From assembly GCF_001557325.1 (NCBI RefSeq), contig NZ_LSJS01000152.1, positions 1 to 46,452 on the forward strand: a DNA stretch of 46,452 nucleotides, given 5' to 3'. The stretch is from Erythrobacter donghaensis. GTDB lineage: Bacteria > Pseudomonadota > Alphaproteobacteria > Sphingomonadales > Sphingomonadaceae. Position 1 is the stretch's first letter. Each line of letters starts with the position of its first letter. Both the position numbers and the translations under genes were made by a program. The notes under the pieces are model-generated. The model was not told where the DNA came from and searched no databases. It saw nothing but the letters and a program-made list of their open reading frames with translations. Positions 24,741-32,821 of the stretch are shown here, in pieces.

Positions 24741-24795
24741 GGCTTCTCTCCACCTGAAGGAAACGCCATCATCGCCCGCCCGCTTGAACCGCGCC

Positions 24796-25488
24796 TTAAT
24801 CCGCTTTGGATTCCGCTACGCGCCCCTTGGGCGGCTCCAGCACCTTCTTGCGGAACGAGCACAGGTCCACGACCTTGCAGCGCCAGCACTCGGGCGTCCG
24901 CGCCTTGCAGACATAACGGCCGTGGAGGATCATCCAGTGGTGCGAATCCCGGCGGAAGGGCTGGGGCACGCGCTTCTCAAGCTTGGCCTCGACCTGCTCG
25001 GGCGTCTTGCCCCTGGCCATGCCGGTGCGGTTGCTGACGCGGAAGATGTGGGTGTCGACCGCGAAGGTCTCCTGCCCGAACCAGCAATTGAGCACCACGT
25101 TCGCGGTCTTGCGCCCCACGCCGGGGAGCCGGGTCAGCGCCTCGCGATTGTCCGGAACCTGTCCGCCATGCTCCTCGACCAGAATGCGGGAGAGCGCCAT
25201 GACGTTCCTGGCCTTGGAGTTGAACAGCCCGATGGTCTTGATGTGCTCCTTGAGCCCCTCCTCGCCCAGGTCGAGCATCGCTTGCGGGGTATCGACCTTG
25301 CGGAACAGCGCCCGCGTGGCCTTGTTCACGCCGACATCGGTCGCCTGCGCGGACAGCGCCACGGCGACCAGCAGCTGGTAGGCATTGCCATATTCCAGCT
25401 CGGTCTGGGGCGCGGGATTGTCCTCGGCGAGGCGGCGGAAGAATTCGAAGATCCGGTCTTTGTTCATGGGCAGGGGGTCATCGGGCAA
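24796..25488 (-). CDS. nth: endonuclease III
   Basis: 230 residues. The helix-hairpin-helix LPGVGRKTANVVLNCWFG contains the catalytic Lys, and FAVDTHIFRVSNR contains the catalytic Asp. A C-terminal iron-sulfur cluster loop CKARTPECWRCKVVDLC fits C-x6-C-x2-C-x5-C. It is a DNA glycosylase/AP lyase removing oxidised pyrimidines. It is six bases from the HEAGH gene. mutM, another oxidative-damage glycosylase, lies 8 kb away. Confidence 0.96.
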   Translation of the reverse strand: MPDDPLPMNKDRIFEFFRRLAEDNPAPQTELEYGNAYQLLVAVALSAQATDVGVNKATRALFRKVDTPQAMLDLGEEGLKEHIKTIGLFNSKARNVMALSRILVEEHGGQVPDNREALTRLPGVGRKTANVVLNCWFGQETFAVDTHIFRVSNRTGMARGKTPEQVEAKLEKRVPQPFRRDSHHWMILHGRYVCKARTPECWRCKVVDLCSFRKKVLEPPKGRVAESKAD

Positions 25489-25494
25489 AGGGCC

Positions 25495-26010
25495 TTAGCG
25501 CAGCCAGCGCTTCATCGCCGGAAAGGGGTGATCGCCGGGCTGCCGGTCGGGATCGCACAGGCCGAAGAAGCCCAGCATCGGCGCGCCGATATGGGAGCCC
25601 GAGGCGAAGGCCTTGCGCAGCATGATCGCATCGCCGCGATAGCCGCCCTCGTGGAACAGCTGTTCGAGCGGCAATCCGCAGGCGCAGGCGGCGGCATAGG
25701 ACCAGGCGATCGTCGCCATCTCGTCGGCGGCGTCAGCGCTGACCGGGCCGAGCCTTGCGCGATCCTCGGGGGCGGCCACGGCGATGTGACCGGCCTCGTG
25801 CAGCAGATCGCCCGGCCAGACCGGCACGGCGGGATCGATCAGCAGCCGGCCGCCGATGATCGCCAGCCCGTCGAGCAATTGCGCCTCGCCTTCGTCGAGC
25901 CGCCCGGTGGCGATCCCGATCCGGTCGAGGAAGGCAAGGCACCGCCGCGCCGCATCCTCGCCCCCGCCCTCGGCCCGCCAGGCGTGCTGCGCGGCATCGA
26001 TTGCGCTCAT
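25495..26010 (-). CDS. small protein with HEAGH metalloprotease-like motif
   Basis: 171 residues starting at ATG 26010, which overlaps the stop of the M48 gene by four bases. The one sharp motif is LLHEAGHIAVA at residues 69-79 (HExxH), with Glu97 in ADEMATIAWSYAAACACG, 22 residues after the second His, a spacing that could make a gluzincin-type zinc site. The rest is helical, with a Cys pair and PMLGFFGLC. No signal peptide is seen. I do not recognise a named family, and enzymatic activity is inference from the motif. Confidence 0.7.
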   Translation of the reverse strand: MSAIDAAQHAWRAEGGGEDAARRCLAFLDRIGIATGRLDEGEAQLLDGLAIIGGRLLIDPAVPVWPGDLLHEAGHIAVAAPEDRARLGPVSADAADEMATIAWSYAAACACGLPLEQLFHEGGYRGDAIMLRKAFASGSHIGAPMLGFFGLCDPDRQPGDHPFPAMKRWLR

Positions 26011-27197
26011 GGTGCCGCGGCGGAAGGGGCCTCCGCCTTCGGATGGGCCGCCTTCCACTCCATCGCCCGCAGTGCGCGCTTTTCGACCGGGGGGTGGGTG
26101 TAGAACAGCGCCTCTTCGAGCGCCGAGGGGCGCGGGTAGCGGTATTCGGCGGTCTTGACCAAGGCCGTCGCGAGCGCATCGGGCTCGTTCACCGTCACCA
26201 GCGAATAGTGATCCGCCTCGGCCTCGCCCACCCGGGTGAGGGTGTTGGTGAGCGGGGTGACGAGCAGCCCCAGCACTGCGCCGACGACCGCGAAGACCGG
26301 CAGGCCGCGCGGCTCGTCGAGGCTCGCATCGCTCCCCAGCGCCCGCGCCGTGGGCGCGAACAGACGGTCGAGCAGGAAGAAGAACAACATCGCCAGCAAC
26401 GGGAAGATCACCACATAGCGCCACACATGGCCGAGCTTGTAGTGCCCCGCCTCGTGGCCGGTCACCGCGCGCACCTCGGCAAGGCTCGCCTGCTTGAGCG
26501 CCACATCCGAAATCGCGATCCGGGCCGAGGGGCCGATCCCCGAGACATTGGCGGTGAAGCGGTCGGACTGGCGCGAGCCGTCATAGAGGAAGATGCGGTC
26601 CTTGGGGATGTCGACATCCTCGGCGATTTCCTCGAGCGCGGTGCGCACCTCGCCCGGCGGCACCGGCTTGTATTCGTTGAACAGCGGCTCGATCAGCGGC
26701 GGCCCGGCGAGCAGCGCCAGCAGGGTCACGCCGCCGGCGAAGCCCCCGCTCCACATCCACCAGCGCTTGCCGGTCTTGCGGATCAGGGCATAGACCCCGG
26801 CGAGGAACAGCGCGCCCAGCGCCGTGCTGATCGCCTCGCTCAAGGCCATCTGGCCGAGGAAATCGCCGAGCGGCTGGCTTGAGAGGCCGAAGGCGCGCTC
26901 GCGGTGCCAATCGGTATAGAGCGTCCAGGGCAGCGCAATCAGGGTCGAGATCACCAGAAAGGCGGCGCTGACAACCAGCGTCGGCCCGAACCGGCGCGGC
27001 TCCGCGAAGCGCGCGGCGATCCGGTCGAGCAGCCTGAGACGCACCATGATGACCGCGACCAGCACCGTGACCAGCACGCCGCCCAGCAGCACCCAGTGGC
27101 CCCCGGTCGTGTAGGCCTGCGCCTTGGCGAGCGCCTCGGGCCCGAGGCTGTCGACCATCCGCGCGGCTTCCTGCGCGGGCGTGAGTGTGGCGGTCAT
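26007..27197 (-). CDS. M48-family (Ste24-like) integral-membrane metallopeptidase
   Basis: 396 residues with membrane spans near 35-52, 72-92, 118-138, 150-170 and 265-280. The zinc motif HEAGH is at 248-252 in VRAVTGHEAGHYKLGHVW, and the third ligand Glu is in EAEADHYSL. Substrate-side features (DGSRQSDRFTANVSGIG, ARIAISD) match CAAX-protease/Ste24 relatives. Bacterial members act in membrane protein quality control. It is followed by the overlapping HEAGH gene and preceded by dapB (70-base gap). Confidence 0.92.
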   Translation of the reverse strand: MTATLTPAQEAARMVDSLGPEALAKAQAYTTGGHWVLLGGVLVTVLVAVIMVRLRLLDRIAARFAEPRRFGPTLVVSAAFLVISTLIALPWTLYTDWHRERAFGLSSQPLGDFLGQMALSEAISTALGALFLAGVYALIRKTGKRWWMWSGGFAGGVTLLALLAGPPLIEPLFNEYKPVPPGEVRTALEEIAEDVDIPKDRIFLYDGSRQSDRFTANVSGIGPSARIAISDVALKQASLAEVRAVTGHEAGHYKLGHVWRYVVIFPLLAMLFFFLLDRLFAPTARALGSDASLDEPRGLPVFAVVGAVLGLLVTPLTNTLTRVGEAEADHYSLVTVNEPDALATALVKTAEYRYPRPSALEEALFYTHPPVEKRALRAMEWKAAHPKAEAPSAAAP

Positions 27198-27267
27198 GTG
27201 GTGCGGATCCCCTGTTTCCGTCTGTGTATTGGCCGGGTGATACGCCGCCCGCCTTGCTGGTCAAGAA

Positions 27268-28002
27268 TTACACGCCGAGCACGTCGTTCATGGTGTAGCG
27301 GCCCGCAGGCTTCCCGGTAAGCCACGCGGCCGCGCGCACCGCGCCGCGCGCAAAGATCATCCGGTTCTCCGCCGAGTGCGCCAGCACGAGGCGCTCCTCG
27401 TTCCCTGCGAAGATCACCGAGTGCTCGCCCGCCACGGTGCCGCCGCGCAGGGTCGCAAAGCCGATCGCGCCCGCCGCCCGCGCGCCGGTCATCCCGTGGC
27501 GGCCGCTTTCCATGTTGTCGCCGAGCACGATCCCGCGCCCCTTCGCCGCCGCCTCGCCCAGCAGCTTGGCGGTGCCCGAGGGCGCATCGACCTTCATGCG
27601 GTGGTGCATTTCCAGCACCTCGATGTCCCAATCATCCCCGAGCCGCGCTGCGGCCTCCTGCACGAGGTGCGCGAGCAGCGTCACGCCGAAGGAGAAGTTG
27701 CCCGATTGCAGCACCGGCACCGCGCGCGCGGCCTCGGCCAGCAGCACGAAATGCGGCTCCTCCAGTCCGGTGGTGCCGACCACGATCGGCTTGCCTGCCA
27801 CGCGCGCTGCGCCGAGGTTCGCCGCGAGGGCATCGGGCGCGGAGAAATCGACCAGCACGTCGCATTGCGAGGCAAAGGGCCCGATGCTCCCGCCCGCGTC
27901 CACCCCGGCAAACAGCGCGTGCCCGGCATCGGTGATCGCCGCCTCGAGCGCCCGCCCCATCCGGCCCTTGTGCCCGATCACCCCGAATTTGAGCTGTGCC
28001 AT
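27268..28002 (-). CDS. dapB: 4-hydroxy-tetrahydrodipicolinate reductase
   Basis: 244 residues. The N-terminal nucleotide-binding motif GVIGHKGRMGRAL, the VVGTTGL box and the active-site EMHHRMKVDAPSGTA (His and Lys) identify DapB, the NAD(P)H-dependent second committed step to diaminopimelate and lysine. The start at MAQLKFGVIG is the conserved one. It is divergent from the sirtuin gene with only about 33 bases between starts. The protein is shorter than the enterobacterial form but complete. Confidence 0.95.
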   Translation of the reverse strand: MAQLKFGVIGHKGRMGRALEAAITDAGHALFAGVDAGGSIGPFASQCDVLVDFSAPDALAANLGAARVAGKPIVVGTTGLEEPHFVLLAEAARAVPVLQSGNFSFGVTLLAHLVQEAAARLGDDWDIEVLEMHHRMKVDAPSGTAKLLGEAAAKGRGIVLGDNMESGRHGMTGARAAGAIGFATLRGGTVAGEHSVIFAGNEERLVLAHSAENRMIFARGAVRAAAWLTGKPAGRYTMNDVLGV

Positions 28003-28035
28003 TGCGTGCCTCCATGCCCCATGCTTGAAGGCCTC

Positions 28036-28746
28036 ATGGCACAGGTCGAACGCATCGTCATCCTCACCGGAGCGGGGATTTCCGCCGAGAGCGGGATCGA
28101 CACCTTCCGTTCCGCAGGCGGCCTGTGGGAGCAGCACCGGGTGGAGGACGTCGCCACGCCCGAAGGCTTTGCCCGCAACCCGAACCTCGTCCTAAACTTC
28201 TACGACATGCGCCGCGCCGCGCTGTCCCAGGTCGAGCCGAACCCGGCGCACGCGGCGCTCGCGCGGCTGGAGCGGGAATGGCGCGGCGAGCTGCTGCTGG
28301 TGACGCAGAACGTCGACGATCTCCACGAACGCGGCGGATCGGCCCGCGTGCTGCACATGCATGGCGAGCTGAAATCGGCGCTCTGCACCGCCTGCGAGAT
28401 GCGCTCGCCGTGGTTTGGCACGATGATCGAACGCCCCCCGTGCCCCGTCTGCCAGGCGCCGATGCTGCGCCCCGATGTCGTGTGGTTCGGCGAGATGCCC
28501 TACGAGATGGGCCGCATCTATGCCGCGCTCGCGACTTGCGACCTGTTCGTCAGCATCGGCACCAGCGGCGCAGTCTATCCGGCGGCGGGCTTCGTGCAGG
28601 AGGCACGGGCGGCGGGGGCGCGCACGCTCGAACTCAACCTCGAGCCCTCCGAGGGCTCGCGGCTGTTCCATGAAACCCGGCTCGGCCCGGCGAGCGTGCT
28701 GGTGCCCGCGTGGGTGGAGGAAGTGCTCAATCGCGCGGAGGAATAG
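28036..28746 (+). CDS. cobB: NAD-dependent protein deacylase, sirtuin (CobB type)
   Basis: 236 residues from the ATG at 28036, with GAAGG upstream; an in-frame ATG at 28021 lacks a Shine-Dalgarno site. Motifs in order: GAGISAESGIDTFR (NAD pocket), TQNVDDLHERGG, HMHGEL (catalytic His), two Cys pairs for zinc (CTAC, CPVC), and GTSGAVYPAAG. FYDMRR holds the Tyr-x-x-Arg pair that marks class III sirtuins, so desuccinylase as well as deacetylase activity is expected. The stop overlaps the end of the convergent membrane-protein gene by 20 bases. Confidence 0.93.
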   Translation: MAQVERIVILTGAGISAESGIDTFRSAGGLWEQHRVEDVATPEGFARNPNLVLNFYDMRRAALSQVEPNPAHAALARLEREWRGELLLVTQNVDDLHERGGSARVLHMHGELKSALCTACEMRSPWFGTMIERPPCPVCQAPMLRPDVVWFGEMPYEMGRIYAALATCDLFVSIGTSGAVYPAAGFVQEARAAGARTLELNLEPSEGSRLFHETRLGPASVLVPAWVEEVLNRAEE

Positions 28747-29062
28747 GCGTCGGCGGATTGTTGCCGCGTTCCTTGCTCCAGCTGCGGCCCGAATCGCTCG
28801 GGGCGACCGGCACGCCGTCACGGCTGCGGGCGGGCGCCGCGGTGGGATCGCCGCGGTGGTCGGATACGGTCGGGTCGATGTCGCCCGGCGTGCCCTCGAT
28901 CGGCGCGGCCGGATCCTCGTGGCGCTGGCGCTCGGCGACCGCGGCGTCCTCGTGATGGTCCTGCGCGCGTCTGGCGCGCAGCCACGAGATCACGCCGATC
29001 ACCAGCCCCGCGCCCAGCGTGAACACCGCCAGCAGCATGATCGTGTCATAATCGAAATTCAT
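28727..29062 (-). CDS. small single-span membrane protein
   Basis: 111 residues. MNFDYDTIMLLAVFTLGAGL begins a single transmembrane segment to about residue 28, followed by a basic stretch (WLRARRAQDHH) and then a hydrophilic Pro/Asp/Arg-rich tail with no domain, probably disordered. It overlaps the end of cobB in convergent orientation. The ATG start is clear. The function is not recognised. Confidence 0.6.
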   Translation of the reverse strand: MNFDYDTIMLLAVFTLGAGLVIGVISWLRARRAQDHHEDAAVAERQRHEDPAAPIEGTPGDIDPTVSDHRGDPTAAPARSRDGVPVAPSDSGRSWSKERGNNPPTPIPPRD

Positions 29063-29173
29063 CGCTCAAGCCTCCTTGGGTGAGAGGTGGGCGACCGGAG
29101 CGGGTGGGGGGATGTTCCTTGCCGGCGGAGCGTTTCGTGCCGCCCCGTGGCCTGTGCAGGGCGGGCCGAGCGC

Positions 29174-29941
29174 CTAGCGCGCGCAGGCGCGGCAGGCAGG
29201 GTCCTTGTGGATGCGGATGGTGCGCATCCCCGGCTCGAGCCCGTCGAGCACGTGGAGCCGCCCCCAGCCGGGCTGTCCCAGCGCGGCCGTGCCCTCGAGC
29301 AGCACCTTGACCGCCTGGAGCGCGGCGAAGGCTCCCGCCCACCCGGCCATAGCGCCGAGCATGCCGTCATCGGCGCAGGTGTCGCAGTCCTCGGCATCGA
29401 AGGCGTCGCCCACGAAGCAGCGGTAGCAGGCCTCACCGGGGAGGTGCCCGGCGAAGGCCCCGACCTGCCCCTGGAACCGGCCCACGGCGGCCGAGAGCAG
29501 CGGGATCCCGGCGGCGACGCAGGCGTCGGACACCGCGAGGCGCGTGGCGAAGTTGTCGGTGCCGTCGAGCACCAGATCGGCCCCGGCGATGAGGCTCGCG
29601 GCGTTCTCGGCGGTGATCCGCGCGTCCGAGACATCGACGCCGAGCGAATCGTCGAAATTCGCCAGCCAGCGCCGCGCCGACACCGCCTTGCCGTGGCCGA
29701 CATCGCGGGTGGTGAAGATCGTCTGGCGCTGGAGGTTGGAGAGGTCGACCACGTCGTCATCGACCAGCGCCAGCCGCCCGATGCCGCTCGCGGCGAGATA
29801 TTGCAGCGCGGGCGAGCCAATCCCGCCGAGGCCGATCACCGCGACCTTGCTCGCCGCCAGCCGCACCTGCCCCGCGCCGCCGACTTCGGGCAGGACGATA
29901 TGGCGGGCGAAGCGGTCGAGCCTTGCAGGCGACAAGCTCAT
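29174..29941 (-). CDS. ThiF/MoeB-family adenylyltransferase
   Basis: 255 residues starting at MSLSPARLDRFARHIVLPEVG, the conserved N-terminus of MoeB/ThiF enzymes. VIGLGGIGSPALQYLAASG is the ATP loop, VDDDVVDLSNLQRQTIF the adenylation core, and LDGTDNFATRLA follows. Zinc Cys pairs are CYRC and the C-terminal CRAC. These activate the C-terminus of ThiS- or MoaD-type sulfur carriers. No carrier or thi/moa gene is nearby, so the pathway cannot be assigned. The start overlaps the DUF983 stop by four bases. Confidence 0.9.
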   Translation of the reverse strand: MSLSPARLDRFARHIVLPEVGGAGQVRLAASKVAVIGLGGIGSPALQYLAASGIGRLALVDDDVVDLSNLQRQTIFTTRDVGHGKAVSARRWLANFDDSLGVDVSDARITAENAASLIAGADLVLDGTDNFATRLAVSDACVAAGIPLLSAAVGRFQGQVGAFAGHLPGEACYRCFVGDAFDAEDCDTCADDGMLGAMAGWAGAFAALQAVKVLLEGTAALGQPGWGRLHVLDGLEPGMRTIRIHKDPACRACAR

Positions 29942-30369
29942 CGCTCGGGCGTGCTTTCCGGCGGCAGGGGGCGCCGCTCCTGCTTGAAGGCGCCGATGCC
30001 GTGCCACCACAGGAAGGCGATCACCGCGCCCTTGGTCGGCTGGAGCGTGACCAGAAGCATCACCACCGCCACCGGCAGGAGGATCGCAAGGGTGAGCCAT
30101 GCCGACATGCCGCCCGCAATCATCGCGATCACCACCGGCGCCAGCAGGTGCCCGACCACGAAGATGCCGATATAGGCGGGGAAATCATCGGCTTGCTGCA
30201 CCGACCAGTCCTGCCTGCAATGCCCGCAGCGGTCCACGGGCTTGAGCCACTTGCGAAACAGCGGCGCCTCCGCGCAACGCGGGCACTTGCCCCTGCCGCC
30301 CCTTAGCAGCGCGGAAATCCAGCCCTGCGGCAGGGCGACAAGCTCGGGGGAAAGGCGTTGGTGCGGCAT
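29938..30369 (-). CDS. DUF983 membrane protein
   Basis: 143 residues. A zinc-ribbon-like CPRCAEAPLF...CGHCRQDW is followed by two membrane spans (IGIFVVGHLLAPVVIAMIAG and LTLAILLPVAVVMLLVTLQP), then KGAVIAFLWWHG. This is the standard DUF983 layout of alphaproteobacteria. Its role is unknown. It is coupled to the ThiF-like gene. Confidence 0.88.
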   Translation of the reverse strand: MPHQRLSPELVALPQGWISALLRGGRGKCPRCAEAPLFRKWLKPVDRCGHCRQDWSVQQADDFPAYIGIFVVGHLLAPVVIAMIAGGMSAWLTLAILLPVAVVMLLVTLQPTKGAVIAFLWWHGIGAFKQERRPLPPESTPER

Positions 30370-30372
30370 GGA

Positions 30373-30432
30373 CAGGCTGTTTACAGCCTGTGGACGCGCT
30401 GTCGACAGGCCTGTGGATGGGCCTGTCGACAG
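30373..30432. repeat. inverted repeats with DnaA-box-like loop behind dnaA
   Basis: In the 111 bases between dnaA and the DUF983 gene there are two perfect inverted repeats. The first is 30373-30390 (CAGGCTGT, TT, ACAGCCTG). The second is 30399-30432: CTGTCGACAGGCC, an 8-base loop TGTGGATG, then the exact complement. The arms themselves contain the palindrome CTGTCGACAG. Read on the minus strand, TCCACAGG occurs twice (in CCATCCACAGG and GCGTCCACAGG), 7 of 9 and 5 of 9 bases of a DnaA box. There is no T tract, so a simple terminator is unlikely. Possible roles are a DnaA-binding or replication-linked site. Confidence 0.6.
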
Positions 30433-30480
30433 AGCGGTGCACAGATTGTGGGGATTATGTGCGAACTAACCTGGTGCCGG

Positions 30481-31938
30481 TCAGCTCTCCAGCTGCCGCA
30501 GCAGGCTCCTCACGTCGCCGTCCATGTCGGCGTCGCGCTGGCGCAGGTCCTCGATCAGCCGCACCGCGTGGATCACCGTCGAGTGGTCGCGCCCGCCGAA
30601 CTTGCGCCCGATCTCGGGGTAGGAGCGGGGCGTGAGCACCTTGGAGAGATACATCGCCACCTGCCGCGGACGCACCACGGCGCGGGCGCGGCGCTTGCTG
30701 CTCATTTCCGCGCGGTCGATGCGGTAGAACTGGCAGACCGTGCGCTGGATCTCGTCGATGGTGATCCGGCGGCGGTTGGCGCTGAGGATGTCGGTGAGCT
30801 GCTCCTCGGCCAGCTGCAACGACACGTCCTGCCCGGTCAGCTGGGCATAGGCGATCAGCTTGTTGAGGCCGCCGACCAGCTCGCGCACGTTGCGGGTGAT
30901 GGTGCGGGCGAGGAAATCGACCACGTCCTCGGGCACGCTCAGCGGCGCGAATCGGGCGAGCTTGCTGACGAGGATCTTCTTCCTCAGCTCGATATCGGCG
31001 GGCTGGATGTCGGCGACGAGGCCCATCGACAGGCGGCTGAGCAGGCGCGGTTCGACCCCGTCGAGTGCTTGCGGCGCGCGGTCGGCGGCGAAGACCAGCC
31101 GCTTGCCCTCGGCCAGCAGCGCGTCGATCGTGTAGAGCAGCTCTTCCTGCGCGCTTGCCTTGCCGATGATGAACTGGATGTCGTCCACCAGCAGCAGGTC
31201 GAAGGAGCGCAGCCGCGCCTTGAACTCGATCGTCTGGCTCGACTTCAGGGCCTGGACGAATTCGACCATGAAACGCTCTGCCGAGCAGTAGAAAATGCGC
31301 GCGCGCGGGTGGGCCTGCAGATAGCCGTGGCCGATCGCGTGGAGCAGGTGGGTCTTGCCCTGACCGGTCGCCGCCTTGAGGTAGAGCGGCGAGAACTGCG
31401 GCTGTTCCAATGCCGCCATGCGCTGCGCCGCGTTGCAGGCGAGGATGTTCGCCTCGCCCGTCACGAAGGCGGCGAAGGTCAGCGAGGCATCGAGCCCGAC
31501 CGAGGAGGTGAAGGTCGCATCGCCGAGCGCGCCGGCTGCCATGGCGATCGCGCTCGCGCCGTCATTGGCGGGGCGGCGGCCGTCGTCCAGCCGCAGGTCG
31601 GGCAGCTGGCGGCGGCCCGGGTGGACCATGATGTTGACCTTGCGCACTTCGCTGCGCGCGATGCTCCAGGCAAGCTGGAGCCGGTCGTGGAAGCGGTCGC
31701 GCACCCAGTTGGCGGAGAATTCGGTCGGCAGGTACAGGTCCAGCGTGCCGCAATCGCGGTTCAGCGCGCCCAGCTGGATCGGCTTGATCCACTGGCTGTG
31801 GAGCTGATGCCCCAGATCCTTGCGCAGCCCCTGACTGATATCGGACCAGTCGGCAGCGAGATTCACGGCTTCGGCATCTTCCATCAGGTGTTCGTCGGCC
31901 TGGCGGCCAGTGGTCCGCGCCTTGTCAGTCCTGTGCAC
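30481..31938 (-). CDS. dnaA: chromosomal replication initiator DnaA
   Basis: 485 residues from the GTG at 31938; an ATG at 31884 is an alternative. Domain I is N-terminal (LGHQLHSQWIKPIQL). The AAA+ domain has Walker A TGQGKTHLLHA, Walker B LLVDDIQFI, and the sensor and arginine-finger region (PRLLSRLSMGLVADIQP). Domain IV ends with the DNA-binding signature FGGRDHSTVIHAV. DnaA-ATP opens oriC. It lies downstream of rpsT on the same strand, with a long GANTC-rich spacer. Confidence 0.97.
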   Translation of the reverse strand: MHRTDKARTTGRQADEHLMEDAEAVNLAADWSDISQGLRKDLGHQLHSQWIKPIQLGALNRDCGTLDLYLPTEFSANWVRDRFHDRLQLAWSIARSEVRKVNIMVHPGRRQLPDLRLDDGRRPANDGASAIAMAAGALGDATFTSSVGLDASLTFAAFVTGEANILACNAAQRMAALEQPQFSPLYLKAATGQGKTHLLHAIGHGYLQAHPRARIFYCSAERFMVEFVQALKSSQTIEFKARLRSFDLLLVDDIQFIIGKASAQEELLYTIDALLAEGKRLVFAADRAPQALDGVEPRLLSRLSMGLVADIQPADIELRKKILVSKLARFAPLSVPEDVVDFLARTITRNVRELVGGLNKLIAYAQLTGQDVSLQLAEEQLTDILSANRRRITIDEIQRTVCQFYRIDRAEMSSKRRARAVVRPRQVAMYLSKVLTPRSYPEIGRKFGGRDHSTVIHAVRLIEDLRQRDADMDGDVRSLLRQLES

Positions 31939-32115
31939 AAGCTCATCCCCAATTCACGTACCGCCTGCAAAGCCCATCCCGAGGCCCCGCAGACTCATTT
32001 AATCCCATTGCGACAGGCAATGCCTTTCCCTTCCCCCGGAATCGCAATCCCGAGGAACCCCCCTGTCGGCCAGTTTGTAAAAGCACCCGGACTGTCCCGC
32101 GCCGGGTGGAGTTCA

Positions 32116-32144
32116 TGTAAAGAACGCATCGGCGCGATGCGCAA
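32116..32144 (-). promoter_or_regulatory. candidate dnaA promoter
   Basis: On the minus strand TTGCGC (32139-32144) and TTTACA (32116-32121) are separated by 17 bases, giving a leader of about 170 bases before dnaA. A run of A/T (32150-32165) lies just upstream. This is the best pair in the 472-base spacer, which holds no convincing gene; the -10 match is moderate. Confidence 0.35.
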
Positions 32145-32302
32145 GCGCGAGTTTTTAAAAAAAGTGAAATAATCCTGTTGACTCGCCTCTACCCCGCAGG
32201 CTTGCGTTGAAGTCGCTGAAATCGCTCGGAAAGTCACCCTCGAATTATGCGAATCGCGGCGAATCCTGACGTTTACGGGGGCGCGGCTTGTCGCAATTGT
32301 CG

Positions 32303-32339
32303 CAAAAGAAACGGGCCGCGCTCATCGAGCGCGGCCCGT
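32303..32339 (-). terminator. rho-independent terminator of rpsT
   Basis: On the minus strand, about 70 bases after the rpsT stop, ACGGGCCGCGCTC pairs perfectly with GAGCGCGGCCCGT across a three-base loop, followed by TTCTTTTG. It is a strong 13-bp stem with a T-rich tail, and it separates rpsT from the dnaA promoter region. Confidence 0.85.
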
Positions 32340-32410
32340 CGGTTTGTAGCGGCCACTCCACTCCGTAGTCCCGCGTAGATCGCGGAAGACGGAATGGCAG
32401 GCGATTCGAA

Positions 32411-32671
32411 TCAGAGCGTGGCGACTCGCTTGGTCAGGCGCGACATCTTGCGCGCCACGGTGTTCTTGTGGAGCACGCCGCGCGCGACTCCGCGGGCCAT
32501 TTCGGGCTGGGCCGCCTTGAGCGCGGCAGCCGCGGCTTCCTTGTCGCCCGCTTCGCAGGCCGCTTCGACCTTCTTGATGAAGCTGCGGATGCGGCTCACG
32601 CGCGCGCCATTGATGGCGGCGCGGTTCGCGTTGCGGATGATGCGCTTCTTGGCTTGCGGCGTATTGGCCAT
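32411..32671 (-). CDS. rpsT: 30S ribosomal protein S20
   Basis: 86 residues, [20 protein letters not shown] at the N-terminus and the typical S20 middle [13 protein letters not shown]. The RNA-binding basic N-terminus and length are standard. It has its own promoter and a strong terminator, and lies between mutM and dnaA on the minus strand. Confidence 0.97.
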   Translation of the reverse strand: MANTPQAKKRIIRNANRAAINGARVSRIRSFIKKVEAACEAGDKEAAAAALKAAQPEMARGVARGVLHKNTVARKMSRLTKRVATL

Positions 32672-32782
32672 ATTCGTGTCTGTCTCGCGTTGGGTTCGGG
32701 CCGCCGGGGCGGCCGAAAGGAAATCCGTGGGTGTGCTCGAAAGGGGCGAGCAGACTCATGGTCCGACCGCCGGAAAGCGGCG

Positions 32783-32811
32783 CACATAGTCGGACATGCC
32801 CGGAAGGTCAA
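32783..32811 (-). promoter_or_regulatory. candidate rpsT promoter
   Basis: Minus strand TTGACC (32806-32811), a 17-base spacer, then TATGTG (32783-32788). It lies in the mutM-rpsT gap, about 110 bases before rpsT. A GANTC site (32813-32817) is one base upstream of the -35. Confidence 0.5.
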
Positions 32812-32821
32812 CGATTCTCGC

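Larger units (their letters stand above)
31992..32412. promoter_or_regulatory. cluster of seven GANTC sites in the rpsT-dnaA spacer
   Basis: GANTC, the site of the alphaproteobacterial CcrM methylase, occurs at 31992, 32039, 32180, 32251, 32261, 32403 and 32408. At this base composition about one is expected in 420 bases. The pair at 32251/32261 is 10 bases apart, one helical turn. In Caulobacter, methylation of dnaA promoter GANTC sites affects transcription, so a similar cell-cycle control is inferred. Confidence 0.6.

Noticed and set aside
31995..32237. An 80-codon minus-strand frame between rpsT and dnaA
   Set aside because: It has no recognisable domain or Shine-Dalgarno site and overlies the dnaA promoter and GANTC region, which explains the sequence better.
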